DNA of 6,335 bases from Bacteroidota bacterium (lineage in GTDB: Bacteria; Bacteroidota; Bacteroidia; Chitinophagales; Chitinophagaceae), in NCBI GenBank assembly GCA_023429985.1, contig JAEZCV010000074.1, positions 1 to 6,335 on the forward strand, in the 5' to 3' direction. Below are positions 1-5,667 of this stretch, one piece after another. A program made the position numbers and the translations under genes. Each line of letters starts with the position of its first letter. Within the stretch, counting starts at the first letter, position 1. The notes below the pieces were generated by a model. That model was not told the origin of the DNA. It did no database searches and saw only the letters and a program-made list of their open reading frames with translations.

Positions 1-27
1 TCCGGTAAAAAAAGTACTTTTGCTCAT
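1..27 (-). CDS. N-terminal fragment of a possible IS4-family (DUF4372) transposase, cut by the window edge
   Basis: An ATG at 27-25 on the minus strand opens a frame reading MSKSTFFTG up to the window edge, so only nine residues are visible. From memory of the family, IS4-type transposases with a DUF4372 N-terminus in Sphingobacteriia and Chitinophagaceae commonly begin with a very similar M-x-K-x-T-F-F-(T/S)-G stretch followed by Q-P-(I/V)-F. Nothing beyond the ninth codon can be checked here. The hairpin-rich 28-91 interval just upstream suits the end of an insertion sequence. The frame points away from purA, so the two genes are divergent. Alternatives are another protein with a chance match, or simply non-coding sequence. 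No terminal repeats or target duplication can be defined because the other end is outside the window. Confidence 0.4.
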
Positions 28-60
28 GTTTAGTTGTTGTGTTGTAACTCCAAACTAAAC
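28..60. repeat. Perfect 8-bp inverted repeat abutting the minus-strand ATG
   Basis: GTTTAGTT at 28-35 and AACTAAAC at 53-60 are exact reverse complements, separated by 17 bases. On the minus strand, one arm lies immediately 5' of the ATG at 27. In a transcript of the possible transposase gene this would place the initiation codon at the foot of a hairpin. It could instead be part of an insertion-sequence end. The match is seen directly; its function is inference. Confidence 0.5.
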
Positions 61-63
61 AAA

Positions 64-91
64 AAAGGGGAAGTCTTCGAACTTCCCTTTT
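64..91. terminator. Bidirectional rho-independent terminator-like hairpin
   Basis: GGGAAGT (68-74) pairs with ACTTCCC (81-87) around a six-base CTTCGA loop. The stem extends outward by a G-T pair and A-T pairs to about 64 and 91. On the plus strand the stem runs into TTTTCCTTTT. On the minus strand it is followed by a run of T (complement of the A tract 61-66), so it could terminate in both directions. It separates purA from whatever lies to the left and may shield the possible transposase from leftward transcription. Confidence 0.7.
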
Positions 92-126
92 CCTTTTATT
101 TAATTAACTTTCCCCGGACAACAGTG

Positions 127-145
127 ATTCACCATTCACCATTCC
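127..145. repeat. Short tandem repeat, 7-bp unit ATTCACC, about 2.6 copies
   Basis: ATTCACC occurs at 127-133 and 134-140, followed by the partial copy ATTCC at 141-145. It lies directly upstream of the likely purA -7 box, where the -33 region would fall. It may be a slippage product or a regulator site; nothing else in the sequence decides this. Confidence 0.5.
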
Positions 146-149
146 TAAG

Positions 150-157
150 TACATTTG
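150..157 (+). promoter_or_regulatory. Likely -7 box of the purA promoter (TACATTTG)
   Basis: TACATTTG matches the Bacteroidota sigma-70-type -7 consensus TAnnTTTG exactly. It lies 18 bases before the purA ATG, which would put transcription start near 163 and leave a leader of about a dozen bases. No clear TTTG -33 box is present at 19-21 bases upstream; that position is occupied by the ATTCACC repeat. Confidence 0.45.
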
Positions 158-175
158 CCCCGATAATAAAAAATT

Positions 176-1447
176 ATGGTTGATGTAATACTCGGATTGC
201 AATGGGGCGATGAAGGCAAAGGAAAGATCGTTGATTATTTTGCTAAGAACTACGATGTAATTGCCCGCTTCCAGGGTGGTCCCAATGCCGGTCACACGCT
301 TTATGTTGGAGAAGAAAATAAAAAGATCGTTTTACACCAGATACCTTCGGGTGTGTTTCACCAGGGAACGGTAAACCTTATTGGGAATGGTGTTGTACTT
401 GATCCCGTAACACTCCGTAGGGAATGCGACACCGTTGCCGGCTTTGGTGTGGATCTGAAAAAAAATCTTTTCATTTCCGAACGTACCCATGTTATCCTGC
501 CCACCCACAGAGCTTTAGATAAGGCTGCCGAACTTTCAAAAGGTAACGATAAAATCGGGTCTACCTTAAAAGGTATTGGACCTGCCTACATGGATAAAAC
601 CGGGAGAAATGGCATACGTGTTGGCGACCTCCTTCATAAAAATTTCACCACCAACTATATCAGGCTCAGGTTAAAGCACCAGAAGCTGCTGGATAATTAT
701 AATTTCAATGAAGATATTTCGGCCTGGGAAGAAGAATTCTTCGAGGCAGTGGAATTTCTTCGCACATTGAATATTGTAAACGGTGAATATTTCATCAACG
801 AAAAAATGCAGGCGGGCAAAAAAGTGCTGGCTGAAGGTGCCCAGGGAAGCATGCTGGATATTGATTTTGGAACTTTTCCATTTGTTACTTCTTCCAATAC
901 CATTTCTGCAGGTGTTTGTAACGGATTGGGTATTGCTCCGCAAAAAATAAAGGAAGTAATTGGAGTGAGCAAGGCTTACTGTACACGCGTAGGCAGTGGA
1001 CCATTTCCAACCGAACTGGAAGACGAAACTGGCGATTTGCTAAGAAAAACAGGTAATGAATTTGGGGCCACCACGGGCAGGCCTCGCCGTTGCGGATGGA
1101 TGGACCTGGTAGCGCTCGATTATGCATGTATGCTTAATGGTGTTACCCAGATTGTAATGACCAAGGCCGATGTGCTGGATGCATTTGAAGAATTAAAGAT
1201 CTGTACATCTTACGAGGTAAATGGAAAGGAAATGAAACAGATCCCATTCCAGATGACGCATTCAAAAATTAATCCTCTTTACAAATCTTTCAAAGGCTGG
1301 AATACCCTCACATCTTCGGTGCGCGAAGCAAATGCCCTGCCCCAGGAAATGAAAAGCTATATTGAATTTATTAATAATAACCTCCAGGCTAAAGTTTGTT
1401 ATATTTCCAATGGTCCTAACCGCGACCAGATAGTTAAAACATGCTGA
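176..1447 (+). CDS. purA: Adenylosuccinate synthase (IMP-aspartate ligase)
   Basis: Cytosolic enzyme that joins IMP and aspartate using GTP, giving adenylosuccinate, the first committed step from IMP to AMP. The 423-residue length is normal for the family. The N-terminus carries the GDEGKGK phosphate loop (residues 11-17) with the catalytic Asp12, then QGGPNAGH with the catalytic His40. IMP-site sequences follow: KGIGPAYMDKTGR (132-144) and EGAQGSMLDIDFGT (220-233). ATTGRPRR (298-305) is the aspartate-binding loop, and TKAD (329-332) is the guanine-recognition motif in place of the commoner TKLD. The ATG at 176 is used because the phosphate loop follows within a dozen residues, as in all family members. 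The leader is A-rich without a Shine-Dalgarno, usual for Bacteroidota. It probably has its own promoter (-7 box at 150-157), and no clear terminator follows it. Confidence 0.97.
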   Translation: MVDVILGLQWGDEGKGKIVDYFAKNYDVIARFQGGPNAGHTLYVGEENKKIVLHQIPSGVFHQGTVNLIGNGVVLDPVTLRRECDTVAGFGVDLKKNLFISERTHVILPTHRALDKAAELSKGNDKIGSTLKGIGPAYMDKTGRNGIRVGDLLHKNFTTNYIRLRLKHQKLLDNYNFNEDISAWEEEFFEAVEFLRTLNIVNGEYFINEKMQAGKKVLAEGAQGSMLDIDFGTFPFVTSSNTISAGVCNGLGIAPQKIKEVIGVSKAYCTRVGSGPFPTELEDETGDLLRKTGNEFGATTGRPRRCGWMDLVALDYACMLNGVTQIVMTKADVLDAFEELKICTSYEVNGKEMKQIPFQMTHSKINPLYKSFKGWNTLTSSVREANALPQEMKSYIEFINNNLQAKVCYISNGPNRDQIVKTC

Positions 1448-1466
1448 TAAAATATTTTTTTCAAAA

Positions 1467-1497
1467 TTTGGCAATGTAAAATCTAAGGCTAAATTTT
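1467..1497 (+). promoter_or_regulatory. Likely promoter of the acidic-protein/pabB unit
   Basis: TTTG at 1467-1470 is followed after 19 bases by TAAATTTT at 1490-1497. This fits the Bacteroidota -33/-7 arrangement (TTTG, 19-21 bases, TAnnTTTG) with one mismatch in the last base. Transcription would start near 1503, giving a leader of roughly 17 bases before the ATG at 1520. The region is A/T-rich, so a chance match is possible. Confidence 0.45.
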
Positions 1498-1500
1498 ACA
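1475..1500. repeat. Perfect 8-bp dyad overlapping the -7 box
   Basis: TGTAAAAT at 1475-1482 and ATTTTACA at 1493-1500 are exact reverse complements with a 10-base spacer. The right arm covers most of the proposed -7 element TAAATTTT, and the left arm lies between the two promoter boxes. That placement would suit an operator for a dimeric repressor. It is a weak candidate for a purA terminator, because no T tract follows on the plus strand. Confidence 0.5.
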
Positions 1501-1519
1501 GCGATAATCCAACTTAAAT

Positions 1520-1885
1520 ATGGCAGTAATAATTGCAGAGGAATCCACCTCAGAAGTTTTAGAAAATACCATCCTTGCCCAGGCAAAAGGGCGTTCGTCG
1601 AAATCAAAACCCAAAGATGACGACGAAGATGATGATGACGATGCTCCTAAGAAAAAGGGAAAGTCGAAAAATGATGATGACGATGATGAAGATGAAGATG
1701 ATGATGTAGAAGGTGATGATGATGACTGGGATCCGGATTTTGAAGAATTCGACCTTCCTAAATCCAGAAAAGGAAAGGCTGATAAAGAAGAGGAAGAAGA
1801 AGATTTTAAAGTGGAAGCCGATGATGATTTCAGCGATCTTTTAGATGACAGTGGCTTTGATGATGATGAAGAAGATGATTTTTAA
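1520..1885 (+). CDS. Highly acidic low-complexity protein of unknown function
   Basis: A 121-residue protein I do not recognise. By my count it has 37 Asp and 18 Glu (about 45%) against 14 Lys and 2 Arg, so it is strongly anionic. The first 22 residues (MAVIIAEESTSEVLENTILA...) are ordinary in composition. After that, Asp/Glu blocks alternate with three basic patches: KGRSSKSKPK (about 23-32), PKKKGKSK (43-50) and KSRKGKADK (81-89). A few aromatic and hydrophobic residues stand out in WDPDFEEFDLP (70-80) and in the FSDLLDDSGF segment near the C-terminus. There is no signal peptide or membrane segment, so it is probably cytoplasmic and largely disordered. Acidic tails of this type occur in nucleic-acid-protein chaperones and in the delta subunit of Firmicutes RNA polymerase, but no homology is visible here. 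A likely promoter precedes it and pabB starts 5 bp after its stop, implying co-transcription. Confidence 0.85.
   Translation: MAVIIAEESTSEVLENTILAQAKGRSSKSKPKDDDEDDDDDAPKKKGKSKNDDDDDEDEDDDVEGDDDDWDPDFEEFDLPKSRKGKADKEEEEEDFKVEADDDFSDLLDDSGFDDDEEDDF
1616..1725 (+). repeat. Imperfect GAT/GAC/GAA trinucleotide repeat inside the acidic gene
   Basis: Runs of GAT, GAC and GAA codons occupy about 1616-1643, 1670-1706 and 1714-1725, with another run at the gene end (1858-1880). The mix of GAT, GAC and GAA codons interrupts the pure repeat. Length changes in multiples of three would keep the frame, so strains may differ in acidic-block length. Confidence 0.6.
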
Positions 1886-1890
1886 TTATT

Positions 1891-3168
1891 TTGTTTACAC
1901 TGCATAAAAAATCATACAGCATCCCCAATGCGGATGCATTTAAAGAAAAAATGTTGGGCTGGGCAAACCGGTTCAACATTTTTCTTTTTCTGGATCATAA
2001 TCATTACCCTCAACCTGCTACATACGGTTTTGAATGGGTACTGGCCGTTGCGGGTGAACATGGTTTCATACAATCTATAGATCAAACAAAGAATCTTCAG
2101 CATCCTGGCTGGCTTTTCGGTCATCTTTCCTACGAACTAAAAGAAGATCTGCATGGTTTGTTCGCTTATAAAACAAATCGGGTAGGCTTTCCCAGGATCT
2201 TTTTCTTTTCGCCTTCCATAATTATTTTTTTCAAAAATGATGAACTGCAGGTGGAAGCCGAAGACCCGGATCTGATATTCGATGCAATCAATAGTTTTGA
2301 TTCTTTTTCACTTCCATCTTCTGCGGTGCAATTTACCGCCCGGCTTAGCCGCGAGGAATATATCAACAAGATTCAAAAACTGCAACAACATATTCAGCGT
2401 GGAGATTGTTATGAGATCAATTTCTGCCAGGAGTTTTACGCAGAAGGAATCATCGATCCGGTAAAAGTTTTTCTGGATCTTTCAAAAATTTCTCCCAATC
2501 CCTTTGCTGCATTTTATAAGCTGAACGAACAGTTTCTTATTTGCGCCAGCCCGGAAAGATTCCTGCGCAAGCACCAAAACCGGTTAATTACACAACCCAT
2601 AAAAGGAACAGCCCCACGCGATTTGAAAGATGCAGGAACTGACGAGAAGCTAAAGAAAGAGTTAAGAGAAAGTGCAAAAGAACAATCTGAAAATGTAATG
2701 ATCGTTGACCTCATGCGCAACGATCTTTCCATGGTTTGTAAACCGAGTACGGTTATAGTGGATGAATTGTTTGGAATATATTCTTTTCCGCAGGTGCACC
2801 AGATGATCTCCACTGTTAGTGGTGAATTAAAAGAGGGTGTTGATCTTTATTCTATACTTAAATCCACTTTCCCTATGGGCTCCATGACAGGAGCGCCTAA
2901 GAGAAGGGTAATGGAGCTGGTGGATGAATTTGAAGATCAGCAAAGAGGAATTTTTTCCGGTTCGGTAGGATATATCGATCCGGAAGGAAATTTTGATTTC
3001 AATGTGGTTATCCGAAGCATCATGTACAATGCCAGGGATAATTACATTTCTTACCAGGTGGGTTCGGGAATTACTTTTTACAGCGATCCTGAAAAAGAGT
3101 GGGAAGAATGTATTTTAAAAGCAGAGGCCATAAAAAAAGTGCTGAACATTTCTGATCAGCACTTATAA
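1891..3168 (+). CDS. pabB: Aminodeoxychorismate synthase component I (stand-alone PabB type)
   Basis: Converts chorismate and ammonia to 4-amino-4-deoxychorismate for p-aminobenzoate and folate synthesis; the ammonia comes from a separate glutaminase (PabA/TrpG), not in this window. The N-terminal domain includes LFGHLSYELK (75-84), and the chorismate-binding domain spans about 155-418. Diagnostic motifs are QPIKGTAPR (235-243), ENVMIVDLMRNDL (267-279), GSMTGAPKRR (330-339), and GSGITFYSDPEKEWEE (391-406). Lys238 in PIKGT favours PabB, since anthranilate synthase TrpE has Ala there. At 425 residues it is slightly shorter than the E. coli protein. The start is TTG at 1891: an in-frame stop at 1876-1878 limits extension, the only other upstream candidates are ATT codons (1885, 1888), and the first ATG (1951, residue 21) would remove an N-terminal strand. 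It follows the acidic gene by 5 bp and is probably translated from the same mRNA. Confidence 0.9.
   Translation: MFTLHKKSYSIPNADAFKEKMLGWANRFNIFLFLDHNHYPQPATYGFEWVLAVAGEHGFIQSIDQTKNLQHPGWLFGHLSYELKEDLHGLFAYKTNRVGFPRIFFFSPSIIIFFKNDELQVEAEDPDLIFDAINSFDSFSLPSSAVQFTARLSREEYINKIQKLQQHIQRGDCYEINFCQEFYAEGIIDPVKVFLDLSKISPNPFAAFYKLNEQFLICASPERFLRKHQNRLITQPIKGTAPRDLKDAGTDEKLKKELRESAKEQSENVMIVDLMRNDLSMVCKPSTVIVDELFGIYSFPQVHQMISTVSGELKEGVDLYSILKSTFPMGSMTGAPKRRVMELVDEFEDQQRGIFSGSVGYIDPEGNFDFNVVIRSIMYNARDNYISYQVGSGITFYSDPEKEWEECILKAEAIKKVLNISDQHL
3137..3164 (-). terminator. Rho-independent terminator of the lytic transglycosylase, inside the end of pabB
   Basis: AAGTGCTGA (3137-3145) and TCAGCACTT (3156-3164) form a perfect 9-bp stem with a 10-base loop. 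Read on the minus strand, the hairpin starts 18 bases after the transglycosylase stop and is followed directly by a T run (complement of the A tract 3132-3138). On the plus strand the same bases encode the last residues of pabB, and the downstream sequence is not T-rich, so it should work mainly for minus-strand transcripts. Confidence 0.8.
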
Positions 3169-3182
3169 ATAATGCGATTGAA

Positions 3183-4202
3183 TTATTTCGATCGACCGGC
3201 TGTACTTAACATGAGCGTTACCGATTGCTGAAGTATCTCTGGCTTTTTTGCCAGGAATGTTTCCAGCTTTTCATTTGGTATGCGCAGGTCGTAGTTTCCT
3301 TTAGAAGAGATCTTCTTGTCGAAATTTGGATTCAGTGAATTAAATTCAGTGATCTCCAGTCCAAGATTACTCGCCACTACCGTTGCTGCATATTTACCAC
3401 TGATATTTACAACAGTAACTAAAGAATCGGCAACCGGTGTAGCGGAAATTCCTAACAACTTTTCAGTTTCCTTCCTGGTTAGTGTGGTCATGCCACCGGT
3501 GCCTTCCATTATATAATGGGTGGCAATGAATTTCTTCACATGATTCCTGGTTTCTGTAGGCAGGTACTGCTGCATGTCCCAGAAATTACGGCTGTTACTT
3601 TTTTTAATGGCTTTGTTTACATTACCGGGACCGGTATTATAAGCTGCGATTACCAAAAGCCAGTCGCCATAGATACTATACAATTGTGTAAGGTATTTGG
3701 CTGCTGCATTCGTACTCTTTGTGAAATCTTTCCTGTCGTCCCTGTACTTTGTAACCGTTAAGCCCAGGCCTCTTGCAGTGGCGGGCATAAATTGCCATGG
3801 ACCAACTGCACCTGCCCATGATCTGGCTGAAGGTTTAAGATCAGATTCAATAACAGAAAGGTATTTCATTTCAACCGGGAGACCGTGCTTGGTAAGAACG
3901 GTGTTCATCATGTCGAAATAAGGCTTGCCCCAGTTCTTCATTTCCATTAAACGGCTTTTGTTTTCCAACATATAGTCTTCAACAAAACTGATTGCTTTTG
4001 GATTGAGGCGATGTGTATTGATGCCCTCTACTTCTTCAGATTCAAACAAATTTTTAAATCCTAGTTTGGGGTCGGTGTTAGTTTTGGATGCAGAGTCAGT
4101 GTAGTAACTCTCGTTCACGATTTCCTTGGAAGGAAAGGTGGCACCACGGCTTTGAATAGTCAGACTTATCAGGCTGGTGGCTAACAATAAAAGTTTGTTC
4201 AT
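3183..4202 (-). CDS. Secreted SLT-type lytic transglycosylase (MltD-like)
   Basis: Cleaves the MurNAc-GlcNAc bond of peptidoglycan, leaving 1,6-anhydro ends; expected in the periplasm. The protein is 339 residues from the ATG at 4202. A GTG directly before it (4205) could add one residue, but ATG is the better start. Residues 1 to about 20 form a Sec-type signal peptide (MNKLLLLATSLISLTIQS) without a twin-arginine motif or an obvious lipobox. The SLT domain runs about 95-200: the ES motif with catalytic Glu119 in VIESDLKPSA, GPWQFMPATA (134-143) and AAYNTGPGNV (186-195). The region about 260-320 resembles the degenerate LysM-like tails of Bacteroidota MltD proteins. Its gene starts 48 bp after the gatA stop with no terminator between, so it is probably the last gene of the tatA-gatA unit. 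It converges with pabB, with 14 bp between the two stop codons. Confidence 0.9.
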   Translation of the reverse strand: MNKLLLLATSLISLTIQSRGATFPSKEIVNESYYTDSASKTNTDPKLGFKNLFESEEVEGINTHRLNPKAISFVEDYMLENKSRLMEMKNWGKPYFDMMNTVLTKHGLPVEMKYLSVIESDLKPSARSWAGAVGPWQFMPATARGLGLTVTKYRDDRKDFTKSTNAAAKYLTQLYSIYGDWLLVIAAYNTGPGNVNKAIKKSNSRNFWDMQQYLPTETRNHVKKFIATHYIMEGTGGMTTLTRKETEKLLGISATPVADSLVTVVNISGKYAATVVASNLGLEITEFNSLNPNFDKKISSKGNYDLRIPNEKLETFLAKKPEILQQSVTLMLSTAGRSK

Positions 4203-4250
4203 CACAAATTTTTAAAGGGTTAATCAAATCACTCAAATTCTTACTCTCTT

Positions 4251-5660
4251 CTATTGTTGCATCAGTTGATGCGAAAAGCGTAGCAAAGATACCTCATTCT
4301 GTTGACCTGAGGCAATCTGAAGTCCTAAACTAAGGTTATTGGATTGTTTAAAAACTGGTAAAGAAATGGCTGGAATACCGCAGAGATTGGCGAGAACAGT
4401 AAAGATATCGCCCATGTAAATTGCCAGCGCATCCTTATCTAATTCGGCGATTTTTGGCGCCAATTGAGGAGAAACAGGAGAAATAATAAAATCTAAATCA
4501 TTGAATATCAGTTCGATATGATCTTTTATAAGAGTTCTTGCTTTCTGGGCTTTTTTAAAATAGGCATCGGCATATCCTGCACTTAATACAAAGCTGCCCA
4601 GCATAATACGCTTTTTTACTTCCTTACCGAACCCTGCAGATCTATTCGATTTGTAAAAATCGGCAAGGTCTTGGTTTGGCCGGGCCTTACCATTTCCATA
4701 CCGAACGCCATCGTATCGTGCCAGGTTGGAAGATGCTTCCGCTGTAGTTAAAATATAGTAGGTGGGAATAATGTATTCGGTGTAAGGAAAATCAGCTTCA
4801 ATTAATTGATGTCCCTGCATTTTCAATTCATCAATAAAATTTTTCATTGACGATTTTATTAAGGGGTCCACTGAAGCATGATCATTCCAGGAAGGAAAAA
4901 ATCCGATCCTGAATTTTTTATTTTCTTCTTTTAAATTGAAAGAAATCTTTTCCTGTATTAGGGTACTGTCAAATGCATCAGGTCCGGAAATGACATCAAG
5001 TATGATAGCTGCATCTTTCACATTTTTTGAAAGTATGCCTACCTGGTCGAATGAGGAAGCATAGGCGATCAATCCATAACGGGATATTCTTCCATAAGAT
5101 GGTTTATATCCCACAACACCACAATGGCTTGCAGGTAAACGCACCGAACCTCCGGTATCGCTTCCCAATGATGCCATGCATAATCCTGCTGCCACTGCAG
5201 CAGCGCTTCCACCAGAAGAACCACCGGCAACTCTTTCATGATCCAGGGGATTTAATACAGGGCCAAACGGGGAGTTTTCATTGGTGGAACCCATACCAAA
5301 TTCATCGCAGTTTTGTCTGCCAATAATAATGGCACCTTCTTCCAGCAATCTTTCAACTGCTGTAGCCGAATAAAGAGAAGTAAATCCGTTCAGAATTTTT
5401 GATGCGGCAGTAACCTGGTGATCTTTATAACAGATATTATCTTTCAATCCAATGACAACACCATGCAGACTTCCTTTTTTATCTGCAGCATCCAGCCTAA
5501 GGGCACGATCTATTGCTTCCGCCTCATACACTTCTAAGAATGCATTCAGCTTTTTATTGGAATGAATGGCATGAAGATAATGCTGTACTGCCTCAAGGCA
5601 GGTGGTATCACCCGCGCTTAGATCCTGCTGGTATTCTTCAATGGAAGAAAATCGGAACAA
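4251..5660 (-). CDS. gatA: Glutamyl-tRNA(Gln)/aspartyl-tRNA(Asn) amidotransferase subunit A
   Basis: Catalytic glutaminase subunit of GatCAB, which releases ammonia from glutamine to amidate misacylated Glu-tRNA(Gln) or Asp-tRNA(Asn) in the cytosol. The amidase-signature Ser-cisSer-Lys triad is complete: Lys73 in GLKDN, Ser148 in AGGSSGGSAAA and Ser172 in GSDTGGSVRLP, with the same spacing (75 and 24 residues) as known bacterial GatA. The 469-residue length is slightly short but full-length for the family. The start is TTG at 5660-5658: an in-frame stop lies at 5666-5664, and the first in-frame ATG is only at residue 123, beyond the catalytic lysine. An ATG at 5667-5665 is in another frame and reaches a stop after nine codons. 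It begins 7 bp after the tatA stop, so it is almost certainly co-transcribed and may be translationally coupled. gatB and gatC are not in the window. The stop is TAG. Confidence 0.96.
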   Translation of the reverse strand: MFRFSSIEEYQQDLSAGDTTCLEAVQHYLHAIHSNKKLNAFLEVYEAEAIDRALRLDAADKKGSLHGVVIGLKDNICYKDHQVTAASKILNGFTSLYSATAVERLLEEGAIIIGRQNCDEFGMGSTNENSPFGPVLNPLDHERVAGGSSGGSAAAVAAGLCMASLGSDTGGSVRLPASHCGVVGYKPSYGRISRYGLIAYASSFDQVGILSKNVKDAAIILDVISGPDAFDSTLIQEKISFNLKEENKKFRIGFFPSWNDHASVDPLIKSSMKNFIDELKMQGHQLIEADFPYTEYIIPTYYILTTAEASSNLARYDGVRYGNGKARPNQDLADFYKSNRSAGFGKEVKKRIMLGSFVLSAGYADAYFKKAQKARTLIKDHIELIFNDLDFIISPVSPQLAPKIAELDKDALAIYMGDIFTVLANLCGIPAISLPVFKQSNNLSLGLQIASGQQNEVSLLRFSHQLMQQ

Positions 5661-5667
5661 TGTTCAT

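Noticed and set aside
1..33. C-terminal fragment of a plus-strand gene reading SGKKSTFAHV then a stop
   Set aside because: Ten residues with no recognisable family. The opposite strand gives a better explanation with a start codon and a family-like N-terminus.
158..175. Purine riboswitch or attenuator ahead of purA
   Set aside because: The inferred leader is only about a dozen bases, and no suitable fold is present downstream of the -7 box.
671..1127. Overlapping minus-strand open frames within purA
   Set aside because: They lie antisense to a fully motif-supported enzyme and have no recognisable domains.
1616..1725. CRISPR or other spaced repeat array
   Set aside because: The repeats are in-frame Asp/Glu codons with no spacer structure.
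3316..3921. Plus-strand open frames across the transglycosylase gene
   Set aside because: Shadows of the minus-strand SLT gene with no domain features.
4140..4202. Tat-dependent export of the transglycosylase, suggested by tatA in the same unit
   Set aside because: The signal peptide has no twin-arginine pair before the hydrophobic core; it looks like a Sec signal.
4203..4205. GTG as the transglycosylase start
   Set aside because: An ATG follows immediately (4202) and the signal peptide fits either. ATG is preferred and the difference is one residue.
4203..4250. Separate promoter for the transglycosylase (AAAATTTG just before the start)
   Set aside because: The box nearly touches the start codon, leaving no room for a transcription start and leader; read-through from gatA is simpler.
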